DNA from: JAGNZR01 sp051652785
Lineage (GTDB): Bacteria > Fusobacteriota > Fusobacteriia > Fusobacteriales > Fusobacteriaceae
Assembly: GCA_051652785.1 (NCBI GenBank)
Contig: JBOFUX010000020.1
Location: 1 to 18,157 of the forward strand
Reading direction: 5' to 3'
DNA: 18,157 nt
In this document: piece after piece, positions 1-8,155 of the stretch
Layout: the number at the start of each line of letters is the position of its first letter
Position numbering within the stretch: the first letter of the stretch is position 1
Position numbers and translations under genes: made by a program
The notes under the pieces: generated by a model
The model's input: the letters and a program-made list of their open reading frames with translations, nothing else
Told to the model about the DNA's origin: nothing
Database searches by the model: none

Positions 1-1
1 T

Positions 2-1051
2 GATAAAATTAAAGCTGACGCTGAAAAAACTACTAGATTTTATTTAAATGATCATTCAAGTTTTAATAGAGGTTTTATGCCAAGTTTAAAATTTAAATAT
101 AAAGATAACAGAGTAAGAATAGGAAGATTTAGTGTAGATTCTGCTTATGGAGGGTGGGACTATGAAATTCCTACAATAACTAGTGGCTCAGTAAGAACAC
201 TACCTAATATGAAAGAAGGAGTATTTTATTCTGGTAAATTAACTGATAAATGGAATATTTATTCCATGGTAACTTTTAGAGATTCTAATTCATTTAGTGT
301 ACAAAAGTGGGAAAAATCTGGGTTTAAAAATAGATATGGAGAAACAACGGATAAGCAACCACACTATTCTTTAGCTTCTATCTATGATAATAAAGATTGG
401 ATTTTAAAATTAGGTGTAGGAGTTCAAGATGAAGTTAGAAATGAAATTTCAGGAGTTATTACTAGAAATATAATAAAAGAATCTGGAGAAATGTATATAG
501 TTAATTTGTTAGGATATTATGCTGAGTTAGATGGCGAAACTAAAAAAGAAGCATCAAATTATAAAGGAATGGATGCAGAAAAATTACATATACTTTCAGC
601 TCAAATGTTTTATATAAATGGAAAGTTTAACAACTGGGTTTCAATGGGTTATGTAAGTGATAGGGTTTCACCAACTTCAGGAATTAATACTGATATGACG
701 TATGTAGGGGAGCAAAGTATAGATAGAAATTTAACAGATCAGTATTCTTATCAATTTGGAAGTTTATATAGCTTTACAAAACAATTTACCGCTGGTGGAT
801 TTGTAGCAATAACTGATGGATATGCAGATAATACAAAAACAACAAAGGTAGAAGGGATAGGATTTAATTTATTAGCTAGCTATAAATTTAAAGGAACACA
901 ATTAGATGGATTGAGTATGACAGCTATATTAAATAAAGCAAAAGAGGAAAGAAGTCCTATAAATGGAGAATCTAAATCTTTAGATTACTATGATATTAAA
1001 TTAATAGCTCAATATAAATTTGATGTAAATCCTTATTTTTATAAAAAATAA
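2..1051 (+). CDS. Outer-membrane beta-barrel porin (OprD-like), 5' partial
   Basis: The frame is open from the window edge to a TAA at 1049-1051, so the N-terminus lies upstream; the ATG at 77 is internal, because the 25 codons before it are open and continue the same pattern. The visible 350 or so residues consist of repeated amphipathic strands with alternating hydrophobic and polar residues, rich in Tyr, Gly, Asn, Thr and Lys, and end in a strand-like segment near the C-terminus, as in an outer-membrane barrel. Motifs such as RIGRF followed later by RTLP and a GVFYSGKL segment recall OprD-type specific porins, but this resemblance is by eye. It is likely the outer-membrane entry for a small solute, possibly one used by the downstream catabolic genes; a hairpin separates it from them. 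Barrel assignment is fairly sure, family less so. Confidence 0.75.
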   Translation, partial: DKIKADAEKTTRFYLNDHSSFNRGFMPSLKFKYKDNRVRIGRFSVDSAYGGWDYEIPTITSGSVRTLPNMKEGVFYSGKLTDKWNIYSMVTFRDSNSFSVQKWEKSGFKNRYGETTDKQPHYSLASIYDNKDWILKLGVGVQDEVRNEISGVITRNIIKESGEMYIVNLLGYYAELDGETKKEASNYKGMDAEKLHILSAQMFYINGKFNNWVSMGYVSDRVSPTSGINTDMTYVGEQSIDRNLTDQYSYQFGSLYSFTKQFTAGGFVAITDGYADNTKTTKVEGIGFNLLASYKFKGTQLDGLSMTAILNKAKEERSPINGESKSLDYYDIKLIAQYKFDVNPYFYKK

Positions 1052-1102
1052 GTTATAATTAAAAAGTTGTGAATCTATATTCACAACTTTATTAATTATA
1101 AC
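1052..1102 (+). terminator. Long hairpin after the porin gene
   Basis: A perfect 12-bp stem (1063-1074 with 1079-1090) closes a CTAT loop. Directly outside it a further 10-bp inverted repeat (1052-1061 with 1093-1102) extends the stem to about 22-23 bp with one small bulge. It begins right after the porin stop codon. The T-run after the inner stem is short (TTT), so termination efficiency is uncertain; it may also protect the porin mRNA 3' end. Confidence 0.75.
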
Positions 1103-1171
1103 TGGAAAAAATATTTTATGATTATTTTTGATATTTTTAAATTGAAAACAGAACAAAATATAAAAAAAATG

Positions 1172-1200
1172 TTGAGTTTAATAAAAAAATATGATAGTAT
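1172..1200 (+). promoter_or_regulatory. Predicted sigma70-type promoter of the catabolic operon
   Basis: TTGAGT (1172-1177), a 17-bp spacer and TAGTAT (1195-1200), with a TG at 1192-1193 that makes an extended -10. Transcription would start near 1207, upstream of the ATG at 1262 but inside the longer open frame that begins at 1118. This argues that the longer frame is not the gene's true start. Confidence 0.5.
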
Positions 1201-1211
1201 AAATGAACAAC

Positions 1212-1230
1212 TTAATACTAGCATACTAAT
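1212..1230. promoter_or_regulatory. Operator-like site, copy 1 of a sequence shared with the TRAP promoter
   Basis: TTAATACTAGCATACTAAT matches the element at 11279-11297 at 16 of 19 positions (core TTAATACTAG-Y-ATAC). In both places it lies just downstream of a predicted -10, about 11-16 bases after it, and ahead of the Shine-Dalgarno. Internally it contains ATACTA twice, separated by GC. The position fits a repressor site shared by the two transcription units; the regulator is not in the window. Confidence 0.45.
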
Positions 1231-1261
1231 ATATTTTATTGTGGGAGGTGTTATAAAAGAA

Positions 1262-2134
1262 ATGAAAAAAATAGAAATAACAGGTTTTATAGATGAGATG
1301 GATAAAGATTTTTTAGAAGAGTTAAAAGCAGTGAAAGAATTAAATATGCAATATATAGAACTGAGAAGTATAAATAAGAAAAATATATCTGAATTAAGTG
1401 ATGAAGAGGTGTACGAACTAAAAAAAGAATTAGAAAAAAGAAAAATAAAAGTATCAAGTATAGGTTCTCCAATAGGAAAAATTTTTATGAAAGATAATTT
1501 TGAAGAACATTTAAATAAGTTTATGAGATGTGTAAAAATCGCCGAAATTTTAGATGTAAAATATATTAGAATTTTTAGTTTCTTTATTTCAGAAGGGGAG
1601 AATAGCGAAGCTTATTATGTTGAAATAATTAGAAGATTAAATGTATTTTTAGAAAAAATTAAAGGAAAAAATATTGTTTTGTTACATGAAAATGAAAAAA
1701 ATATATATGGTGATACAAAGGAACGGTGTTTAAAATTAGTAAAAGGATTGAATAGTGAGCAATTTAAATTAATCTTTGATTTTGCAAATTTTGTTCAAGT
1801 TGGAGAGAACCCTTGTGAAGCTTATGAATGTTTAAAAGAATTCGTAGAATATATTCATATTAAAGACTCAAAATATAATTCTAGTGATAATGTTATGTTT
1901 GGAGAAGGGGAAGGGGAGATAAAAAAAATATTAAAAAAATTTATAAAAAAAGGATATTCAGGATTTTTATCGCTAGAGCCTCACTTAATAAATTTCTCCT
2001 CGTTACAAAGTTTGGAAATTGAAAACATATCTAAAAGAGAATGTTTGTATGAAGATGGAGTAGTAGCTTTTAAAGCTGCTCATAAAAAGTTAAGTGATAT
2101 ATTAAATGAAATAGAGGAGGAAATTATATGTTAA
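1262..2134 (+). CDS. TIM-barrel sugar isomerase/epimerase-type protein (AP-endonuclease 2 fold)
   Basis: A 290-residue protein of the xylose-isomerase-like TIM-barrel superfamily (IolI/IolE, YcjR, tagatose/psicose epimerases). The usual divalent-metal ligand set can be placed: E143 in LHENEK, D173 in IFDFAN, H199 in IHIKD and E239 in LSLEP, at spacings close to those of IolI. I chose the ATG at 1262: it has GGGAGG at 1243-1248 and begins MKKIEITGF, whereas the open frame from 1118 has no ribosome site and its extra 48 residues would span the predicted promoter and operator. First gene of the operon; its last 7 bases overlap the next gene. Members of this family epimerise, isomerise, eliminate or hydrate sugars and keto-sugars. 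Beside two dehydrogenases it may act on a 3-keto-sugar; the exact reaction is inference. Confidence 0.8.
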   Translation: MKKIEITGFIDEMDKDFLEELKAVKELNMQYIELRSINKKNISELSDEEVYELKKELEKRKIKVSSIGSPIGKIFMKDNFEEHLNKFMRCVKIAEILDVKYIRIFSFFISEGENSEAYYVEIIRRLNVFLEKIKGKNIVLLHENEKNIYGDTKERCLKLVKGLNSEQFKLIFDFANFVQVGENPCEAYECLKEFVEYIHIKDSKYNSSDNVMFGEGEGEIKKILKKFIKKGYSGFLSLEPHLINFSSLQSLEIENISKRECLYEDGVVAFKAAHKKLSDILNEIEEEIIC

Positions 2135-3297
2135 GAATTGGAATTGTAGGAATAGGATTTATGGGTGGAGTTCATGTTTGTTCTTTTACTGAAAATCCAA
2201 TGATAAAAGGTGGAACTGTAAAAAATGGAAAACTTGTTGCTGTGTGTGATATTAATCCTGAAAGATTAAAATGGGCAGCAGAAAAAGTAGAAGGAGTATT
2301 AACTTTTTTAGATTATAAAGAGATGATAGCTTCTGGTGAAATAGATGCTGTTATAATAGCTACACCTCACTATTTACATCCTTTGATGGGAATAGAAGCT
2401 CTAAAGAAAAATTTACATATATTAGTAGAAAAACCTATAGGAGTTTATACTAAAAATGTAGAAGAACTAATCGAACTTTCAAAATCAAAATCTGATTTAC
2501 AATTTGGACTTATTTTTAATCAAAGAACAAATCCTTTATTTATTAAAGCAAAAGAAATAATAGATGAAGGTGGAATTGGAACAATGAAAAGAATGAACTG
2601 GATCATAACAAACTGGTATAGACCACAAAAATATTATGATAGTGGTTCATGGAGAGGAACTTGGGGTGGAGAAGGTGGTGGAGTTTTGATGAATCAAGCA
2701 CCGCACCAAATCGATTTATGGCAATGGTTATGTGGAATGCCTATAAAAGTAAAATCTTACTGTAAATTTGGAAAAAATAGAAATGTTGAAATAGAAACAG
2801 ATGTAACTACTTATGTAGAATATGCAGATGGTGGAAGTGGGGTTTTTGTTACTTCTGTTCATGATGTTCCAGGAACTAATCGATTAGAAATGATAGGGGA
2901 TAAGGGGCAAATAGTAATTGAGGGAGATAAAATTAAATATATTAAACTTGAGAAATCAGAAGTTGAAATGAATCAAACATCAACAGCAAATTTAATGGAT
3001 CCAAATAATATTCCAAAATTAGAGACAGTTGTGTATGGAAAAGAAGAATTAGGAGATGTTCCTTTTGGTGTAGAACATGCTTTAGTAATTGAAAATTTTA
3101 TAGACTGTATTGATGGAAAAGCAAAACTAATTGCTCCAGGAGAGGAAGGAATAAAAGCATTAGAATTGATAAATGCAATGCTTTTATCTAGTTTTATAGG
3201 AGAAGAAGTTTCAATTCCGCTAGATAAAGATTTTTATTATTCTGAACTTATGAAAAAATGTGAAAAATCAGTATACAAAGATAAATGGATGGTGTAG
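2128..3297 (+). CDS. Gfo/Idh/MocA-family NAD-type sugar or glycoside dehydrogenase
   Basis: A 389-residue cytosolic oxidoreductase. The N-terminal Rossmann fold shows the G8-x-G10-x-x-G13 nucleotide loop, and D41 at the end of the second strand (VAVCD) favours NAD over NADP. The family EKP motif is at 101-103 (catalytic K102), and the catalytic His of the second domain is H193 in NQAPHQIDL; the usual Asp four residues before it is N189. The start is set by GAGGAGG at 2114-2120, 7 bases before the ATG; the ATG overlaps the stop of the previous gene, so translation is probably coupled. Family members oxidise a sugar ring hydroxyl, often at C3. Paired with a second, divergent Gfo/Idh member next door, it may catalyse the first or last redox step of a 3-keto-sugar pathway. 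Substrate unknown. Confidence 0.87.
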   Translation: MLRIGIVGIGFMGGVHVCSFTENPMIKGGTVKNGKLVAVCDINPERLKWAAEKVEGVLTFLDYKEMIASGEIDAVIIATPHYLHPLMGIEALKKNLHILVEKPIGVYTKNVEELIELSKSKSDLQFGLIFNQRTNPLFIKAKEIIDEGGIGTMKRMNWIITNWYRPQKYYDSGSWRGTWGGEGGGVLMNQAPHQIDLWQWLCGMPIKVKSYCKFGKNRNVEIETDVTTYVEYADGGSGVFVTSVHDVPGTNRLEMIGDKGQIVIEGDKIKYIKLEKSEVEMNQTSTANLMDPNNIPKLETVVYGKEELGDVPFGVEHALVIENFIDCIDGKAKLIAPGEEGIKALELINAMLLSSFIGEEVSIPLDKDFYYSELMKKCEKSVYKDKWMV

Positions 3298-3302
3298 CCA
3301 AA

Positions 3303-4292
3303 GTGAAGAGGTTAAATGTGGGTATAGTTGGTTTGGGTGTTGTAAGTAAAGTTCATATTCCTATTTGTAAAGATACAAATAACTTAGTGGCTATTTGTGA
3401 CATTGATACAAAGAAGACCGAAAAATTTGAAGATAATAATATAAAGAAATATTCAAATTTTATGGATATGCTAAACAATGAAAAATTAGATGTTGTTCAT
3501 ATTTTAACACCTCATAATTTGAGATACGAGATAATAAAAGCATGCTGTGAAAAATCAATAAATATTTTGATCGAAAAACCAACAGCACACACATATGAAG
3601 AAGGAATAAAAATAAAAGAATTAATAAAAAATTATCCTAATTTAAAAATTGGTGTTGTTTTTCAAAATAGAAGAAATAATTCATATGAACTTTTATTAGA
3701 AAAATTAAATAAAAAAGAAATGGGGAAAATAATAGGAATAGAAGGAACATGTCTATGGTGCAGAGATGAAGCTTATTATGAAGCTGCACCTTGGAGAGGG
3801 AAATTAAAACAGTCTGGTGGAGGACTTTTAATAAATCAAGCAATCCATGTTTTAGATTGGATGCAAAATATAGGTGGAAAAATAAAAAAAATTGAGGGTA
3901 AAACTTTTAATTTGAAACATAAAAATATTGAAGTTGAGGATTCAAGTAGTATAAGAATAGAATTTGAAAATAGTGTATTTGGTTTTTTTACTGGGACAGT
4001 TGCTGGCATAGATAATTCTAATGTTACATTAAAAGTAAAATGTGAAAACGGCGCTTACTTAATTAGGGATAATAAATTGTTTCAAATAATAAAAAATGAT
4101 GAAAAATTTATTGTAAGTGATGAGAAAGGAACTGCAAAACATTATTATGGTGCCTCTCATAAAAAAGAAATACTTTGTTTTTACGATTGTATTATAAATA
4201 ACACTTTTGATTTTGTTAATGTGGAAGATTCTTTAAAAAGTTTATATTTAATATCAGAAGTTTACAAAAAAAATGAACAGGAGGAAAAATAA
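3303..4292 (+). CDS. Second Gfo/Idh/MocA-family dehydrogenase
   Basis: About 329 residues, clearly the same family as the preceding gene but divergent and some 60 residues shorter. The loop reads G-L-G-V-V-S (last Gly replaced by Ser15), the acidic strand-2 end is ICDID (NAD-type), EKP is at 91-93, and the catalytic His is H182 in NQAIHVLD. Start: an ATG at 3285 inside the upstream gene has no ribosome site, and its extra residues (MDGVAK) simply read through GGATGGTG, which sits 8 bases before the GTG at 3303. I therefore prefer GTG, giving MKRLNVGIVGLG; the longer form is possible. The gene begins 5 bases after the previous stop and shares one base with the next start (TAATG). It may catalyse the reverse redox step to its neighbour, making the pathway redox-neutral (inference). 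Confidence 0.84.
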   Translation: MKRLNVGIVGLGVVSKVHIPICKDTNNLVAICDIDTKKTEKFEDNNIKKYSNFMDMLNNEKLDVVHILTPHNLRYEIIKACCEKSINILIEKPTAHTYEEGIKIKELIKNYPNLKIGVVFQNRRNNSYELLLEKLNKKEMGKIIGIEGTCLWCRDEAYYEAAPWRGKLKQSGGGLLINQAIHVLDWMQNIGGKIKKIEGKTFNLKHKNIEVEDSSSIRIEFENSVFGFFTGTVAGIDNSNVTLKVKCENGAYLIRDNKLFQIIKNDEKFIVSDEKGTAKHYYGASHKKEILCFYDCIINNTFDFVNVEDSLKSLYLISEVYKKNEQEEK

Positions 4293-5107
4293 TGAAAATA
4301 GGTGTTCAAATGGTTGGATTTTTTATGCCATATCTGATGAAAGGGGAAAGTGTACCTTTTGACTTCGCAAAACAGGCACTAGAAGAAGTGAAAAGTATTG
4401 GTTATAAAGGTATACAGCTATCAGGGATGGGAACTTTAACTGAAGAAATGATAACCTTTTATAAGGAAACTTGTAAAGAGTTAGAGTTAGAGATAGTGGT
4501 AACTCATATTGGATATAAAGAATTAGTTGAGAATTTAGAGTTAGTTATAAAAGCACACAAATCATGGAATTGTAAATACTGTGGAATAGGAGCTATGCCA
4601 TCTCAATTTCAAAAAAATAAAGAGACATATATAGAATTTTCTAAAGAAATGAATAAAATAGGGGAAAAACTAAAAAAAGAAGGGATACAATTCATGTATC
4701 ATATGCACGCTTTTGAATTTATAAAACAAGAAAAAGAGTTTGGCTTAGATTTGATTATGAATAATTCTGAAAACCAAAACTTTAAACTATTATTAGATAC
4801 TTATTGGGCACAATATGGAGGTAATAATATAATTGAACTAATAGATAAATATAAAAATAGAATAGATATTATTCATTTAAAAGATATGAGAATAGTTTCA
4901 GCAGGAACTCCACATTTTGACTTAGGAAAGCAAGAATTTTCTCCTATAGGAGAAGGAACAATAAATTTTATTCCTATTATTGAAAAATTGAAAGAACTAA
5001 ACTTAGAGTGGGCAATAGTAGAACAAGATACAGGATTTGGTAGAGATATGAAAGATTGTTATTTAAGTAGTTATAATTATCTTAAATCTATCGGATGTAA
5101 CTTTTAA
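4292..5107 (+). CDS. TIM-barrel sugar epimerase/isomerase-type protein (second copy of the fold)
   Basis: A 271-residue protein of the same xylose-isomerase-like superfamily as the first gene of the operon but a different subfamily. Metal-site candidates are E142 in YHMHAFEF (136-143), D169 in LLDTYW, H195 in IIHLKD and E244 in VEQD. The HLKD and VEQD signatures and the near-standard YHNH block (here YHMH, Asn to Met at 138) are typical of the keto-sugar epimerase/hydratase-like group. GGAGG lies 7-8 bases before the ATG, which overlaps the preceding stop by one base, so the three upstream genes and this one are translationally linked. A terminator-free gap of 40 bases leads to the first transporter. 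In an elimination-hydration scheme one TIM barrel would be the lyase and the other the hydratase; which is which cannot be told. Confidence 0.84.
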   Translation: MKIGVQMVGFFMPYLMKGESVPFDFAKQALEEVKSIGYKGIQLSGMGTLTEEMITFYKETCKELELEIVVTHIGYKELVENLELVIKAHKSWNCKYCGIGAMPSQFQKNKETYIEFSKEMNKIGEKLKKEGIQFMYHMHAFEFIKQEKEFGLDLIMNNSENQNFKLLLDTYWAQYGGNNIIELIDKYKNRIDIIHLKDMRIVSAGTPHFDLGKQEFSPIGEGTINFIPIIEKLKELNLEWAIVEQDTGFGRDMKDCYLSSYNYLKSIGCNF

Positions 5108-5147
5108 TTTATTGTAAAATAAGTGAAATTCTAGGGGGATAATATTT

Positions 5148-6542
5148 ATGGAATTATATAATAGTTCAAAAATTTATAAAATTGGAATGTTTGTACTGAA
5201 TAATACAGCAACTAATTTACCTTTGTTCCTTTTGTTATATTATATGTTTTATACTCAAAATGTTTTAGGTCTTTCAGGAGTAATAGTAGGAATAATAGGA
5301 ACATCAATGAGATTATTTGATGGAATTACAGATCCTATAATAGGTTTTTTTATAGATAGAACAGAAAGCCGTTTTGGAAAATTTAGACCTTTTATGGTAA
5401 CAGGTAATATAATAATTGTTCTATGTATGATTGCAATATTTAATACTCCACTTCATTTTTCAGAAACTATGAAATACATATGGACTACAGGTTTTTATAT
5501 TATTTATATAATAGGTTATACATTTCAAACTGCGTGTACAAAAGGTGGTCAAGTAATCTTAACGAACGATCCTAGTCAGAGACCATTGTTTTCAGTTTTT
5601 GATTCAGCATATAATACTATAATATTTACAGGTGGAATATATTACTTAATGTCAATTTTATCTTTAAAGTATGAAAATGGACTATTAAATCCTGAATTAT
5701 GGAAATTAATAGCATATCAAATTGCTGTGTTGTCTATGATATGTACTGCACTTGCAGTATGGGGAATATGGGATAAAGATAGAAAAGAGTTTTTTGGAAT
5801 AGCAACAAAAAAAAGAAAAGTAAAATTTAAAGATTATCTAGAAGTTATAAAAAACAATAAGGCTATTCAAATGTTAACAATAGCAGCTTCAACTGATAAA
5901 TTAGGTTCCAATACAATGAATGGTGTAGCAATATACTTATTTGCTAATTTATTATTAAATCAAAAATTACAAGGAGATTATTCAGCAATAACAGGGATTC
6001 CCGTAGTTATATTAGGTATTGTTGGACTTTTGTGGTCGCGTAAAGTTGGTTTAAAGAAAGCATTTGTATTCACGACATGGATTGGTTTGCTAATATCCTT
6101 GGTTCTTTATTTTGTTGGAATACAAGATACTTTTTCAACTACTTTATTCTTGGGTTTAATGTTTTTACAAAAAGCATTTCAAGCTGTTTCAGGGTCAATT
6201 GTAATACCAATGATAGCAGATGTCGCAGACTATGAGTTATATCGAACAGGTAATTTTATTCCTGGAATGATGGGAACATTATTTTCTTTTATAGATAAAT
6301 TGGTATCTTCTTTAGCGACAACAGTTGTAGGATTTTGTTTAGCTTATGCAGGAGTGAGTAAAGGTATTATTAAACCAAATATATTTATAAGTGATAAATT
6401 TAATTCAGCAATATTATTTGCATACTGTATTATACCTATTATAGGTTATATAGCCTCAATATTTGCAATGAAATATTATGTATTAGATAAAGAAAAAATG
6501 AAGGAAATACAAATAAAGTTAAACGAAATAAGAATGCAGTAA
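5148..6542 (+). CDS. GPH-family (MFS) sugar/glycoside cation symporter, copy 1
   Basis: A 464-residue inner-membrane protein with about 12 hydrophobic segments. The N-terminal half has the glycoside-pentoside-hexuronide signature D-G-I-T-D-P (about residues 58-63), followed by GFFIDRTESRFGKFRPF, the loop characteristic of MelB/XylP/YihO-type carriers; MIADVADYELYRTG in the second half is a further GPH motif. AGGGGG about 12 bases before the ATG serves as ribosome site. These carriers import intact glycosides, uronides or related sugars with H+ or Na+, which fits the oxidoreductases upstream. It has a close paralogue immediately downstream, colinear without gaps, with about 63 differences over 464 positions by hand count (roughly 86% identity). 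Substrate unknown. Confidence 0.9.
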   Translation: MELYNSSKIYKIGMFVLNNTATNLPLFLLLYYMFYTQNVLGLSGVIVGIIGTSMRLFDGITDPIIGFFIDRTESRFGKFRPFMVTGNIIIVLCMIAIFNTPLHFSETMKYIWTTGFYIIYIIGYTFQTACTKGGQVILTNDPSQRPLFSVFDSAYNTIIFTGGIYYLMSILSLKYENGLLNPELWKLIAYQIAVLSMICTALAVWGIWDKDRKEFFGIATKKRKVKFKDYLEVIKNNKAIQMLTIAASTDKLGSNTMNGVAIYLFANLLLNQKLQGDYSAITGIPVVILGIVGLLWSRKVGLKKAFVFTTWIGLLISLVLYFVGIQDTFSTTLFLGLMFLQKAFQAVSGSIVIPMIADVADYELYRTGNFIPGMMGTLFSFIDKLVSSLATTVVGFCLAYAGVSKGIIKPNIFISDKFNSAILFAYCIIPIIGYIASIFAMKYYVLDKEKMKEIQIKLNEIRMQ

Positions 6543-6704
6543 TAGCTATTTTTAACTGTTTAATAAAAGTAAAAATTCATAAAATAATAATAAATATAAA
6601 AAAATTAGAAAACAATTTCATTAAAGAACTATAATTAATTTAAATATAAAAGTTATAAATTCTTATATTTTATAAAATAAGATAAGTTAATGGTGGTGAT
6701 GTTA
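6543..6704. other. AT-rich gap between the two GPH symporter genes
   Basis: About 160 bases, almost only A and T, with no terminator hairpin and no convincing ORF. A TATAAT at 6630-6635 lacks a convincing -35, so a separate promoter for the second copy is possible but unproven. The end of the gap holds the GGTGGTG ribosome site of the next gene. Confidence 0.4.
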
Positions 6705-8105
6705 TTGGAACAGTATAACAGTTCAAAAGTCTATAAAATAGGGATGTTCGTACTTAATAATTCAGCTACAAATTTACCTCTGCTACTATTGATGTATTAT
6801 ATGTTTTATACTCAAAATATTTTAGGACTTTCAGGAGTTGTCGTTGGAATAATAGGGACATCAATAAGATTATTTGATGGAATTACAGACCCTATAATAG
6901 GTTTTTTTATAGATAGAACAGAAAGTAAATTCGGTAAATTTAGACCCTTTATGATAGCAGGAAATCTTATAATTGTTGTATGCATGATTGCGATATTCAA
7001 TACTCCTATTCAATTTTCAGAAATTATGAAATATGTTTGGACTACAGGATTTTATATTATTTATATAATAGGTTATACGTTTCAAACTGCATGTACAAAA
7101 GGTGGACAAGTAATCTTAACTAATAACCCTAAACAAAGACCTTTGTTTTCAGTTTTTGATTCAGTTTATAACACTATTATTTTTACAGGTGGAATTTATT
7201 ATTTAATGTCAATCGTATCTATAAAATATGAAAAAGGATTATTAAATCCTGAATTATGGAAATGGATGGCATTTAAAATTGCAATTTTATCAATGATATG
7301 TACAGCACTTGCAGTGTGTGGAATATGGGAAAAAGATAAAAAAGAATTTTTTGGATTAGCAACCCAAAAAACAAAAGTTAAGTTTAAAGACTATGTAGAA
7401 GTGATAAAAAATAATAAAGCTATTCGAATGCTAACAATAGCAGCTTCAACTGATAAATTAGGAGTAAGTACAATGAATGGTGTGGCAATATATTTATTTG
7501 CTAATTTATTATTAAATCAAAAACTACAAGGTGATTTTTCAGGAATAACAGGGATACCAGTGATTATCGTTGGAATTATTGGACTTTTGTGGTCACGTAA
7601 GGTAGGTCTAAAAAAAGCATTTGTTTTGACAACATGGATAGGATTAGGGATCTCCTTAGCTCTTTATTTAGTAGGAATACAAGACACATTTTCTACTACC
7701 TTATTCATAGTTTTAATGTTTTTTCAAAGAGCATTTCAAGCTGTTTCAGGGTCAATTGTAATACCAATGATAGCAGATGTTGCAGACTATGAGTTATACC
7801 GAACAGGTAGATTTATTCCTGGAATGATGGGGACATTATTTTCATTTATAGATAAACTAGTATCTTCTCTAGGAACAACAGTTATAGGGTTTTGCTTGGC
7901 TTATGCAGGAGTAAGCAAAGGAATTATAGTACCTAATACATTTATAAATTTAAAATTTAACTCTGCAATATTGTTTGCATATTGTATTATACCTATTTTA
8001 GGTTATATCGCTTCAATAATCGCAATGAAATATTATGTGTTAGATAAAGAAAAGATGGAAGAGATACAAATAAGATTAAATGAAAAAAGAATGCAGGAAA
8101 AATAA
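6705..8105 (+). CDS. GPH-family (MFS) sugar/glycoside cation symporter, copy 2
   Basis: Paralogue of the preceding gene with the same DGITDP, FGKFRPF and DVADYELYRTG motifs and the same predicted membrane topology. Start: the open frame begins at an ATG at 6690, but no ribosome site precedes it, and the ATG at 6699 directly abuts the purine stretch. GGTGGTG at 6692-6698 is correctly placed (6 bases) for the TTG at 6705. Starting there gives MEQYNSSKVYKIG, which lines up residue for residue with MELYNSSKIYKIG of copy 1, so I take TTG, 466 residues. Substitutions are scattered and mostly conservative (I/V/L swaps). There are exceptions: L-I-A-Y-Q versus W-M-A-F-K in the region near residue 190, and N-F-I versus R-F-I after YRTG. 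The copies could differ in specificity or only in dosage. Confidence 0.88.
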   Translation: MEQYNSSKVYKIGMFVLNNSATNLPLLLLMYYMFYTQNILGLSGVVVGIIGTSIRLFDGITDPIIGFFIDRTESKFGKFRPFMIAGNLIIVVCMIAIFNTPIQFSEIMKYVWTTGFYIIYIIGYTFQTACTKGGQVILTNNPKQRPLFSVFDSVYNTIIFTGGIYYLMSIVSIKYEKGLLNPELWKWMAFKIAILSMICTALAVCGIWEKDKKEFFGLATQKTKVKFKDYVEVIKNNKAIRMLTIAASTDKLGVSTMNGVAIYLFANLLLNQKLQGDFSGITGIPVIIVGIIGLLWSRKVGLKKAFVLTTWIGLGISLALYLVGIQDTFSTTLFIVLMFFQRAFQAVSGSIVIPMIADVADYELYRTGRFIPGMMGTLFSFIDKLVSSLGTTVIGFCLAYAGVSKGIIVPNTFINLKFNSAILFAYCIIPILGYIASIIAMKYYVLDKEKMEEIQIRLNEKRMQEK

Positions 8106-8155
8106 TTTTAAATGAATACCTTCATAGAGTAAAAAAATTGGGGGGATAGAATAAT

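Noticed and set aside
1068..1085. TGTGA...TCACA pattern resembling a CRP site
   Set aside because: The half-sites are separated by 8 bases rather than 6, and they lie inside the long hairpin just after the porin stop codon; the palindrome is better explained as a terminator stem.
1118..1261. N-terminal extension of 48 residues on the first TIM-barrel protein
   Set aside because: No ribosome site at the ATG at 1118, composition unlike the enzyme, and the stretch holds the predicted promoter and operator; the ATG at 1262 has a Shine-Dalgarno.
6690..6704. ATG at 6690 or 6699 as start of the second GPH symporter
   Set aside because: The first has no ribosome site and the second abuts it; the TTG at 6705 is correctly spaced and aligns with the paralogue's N-terminus.
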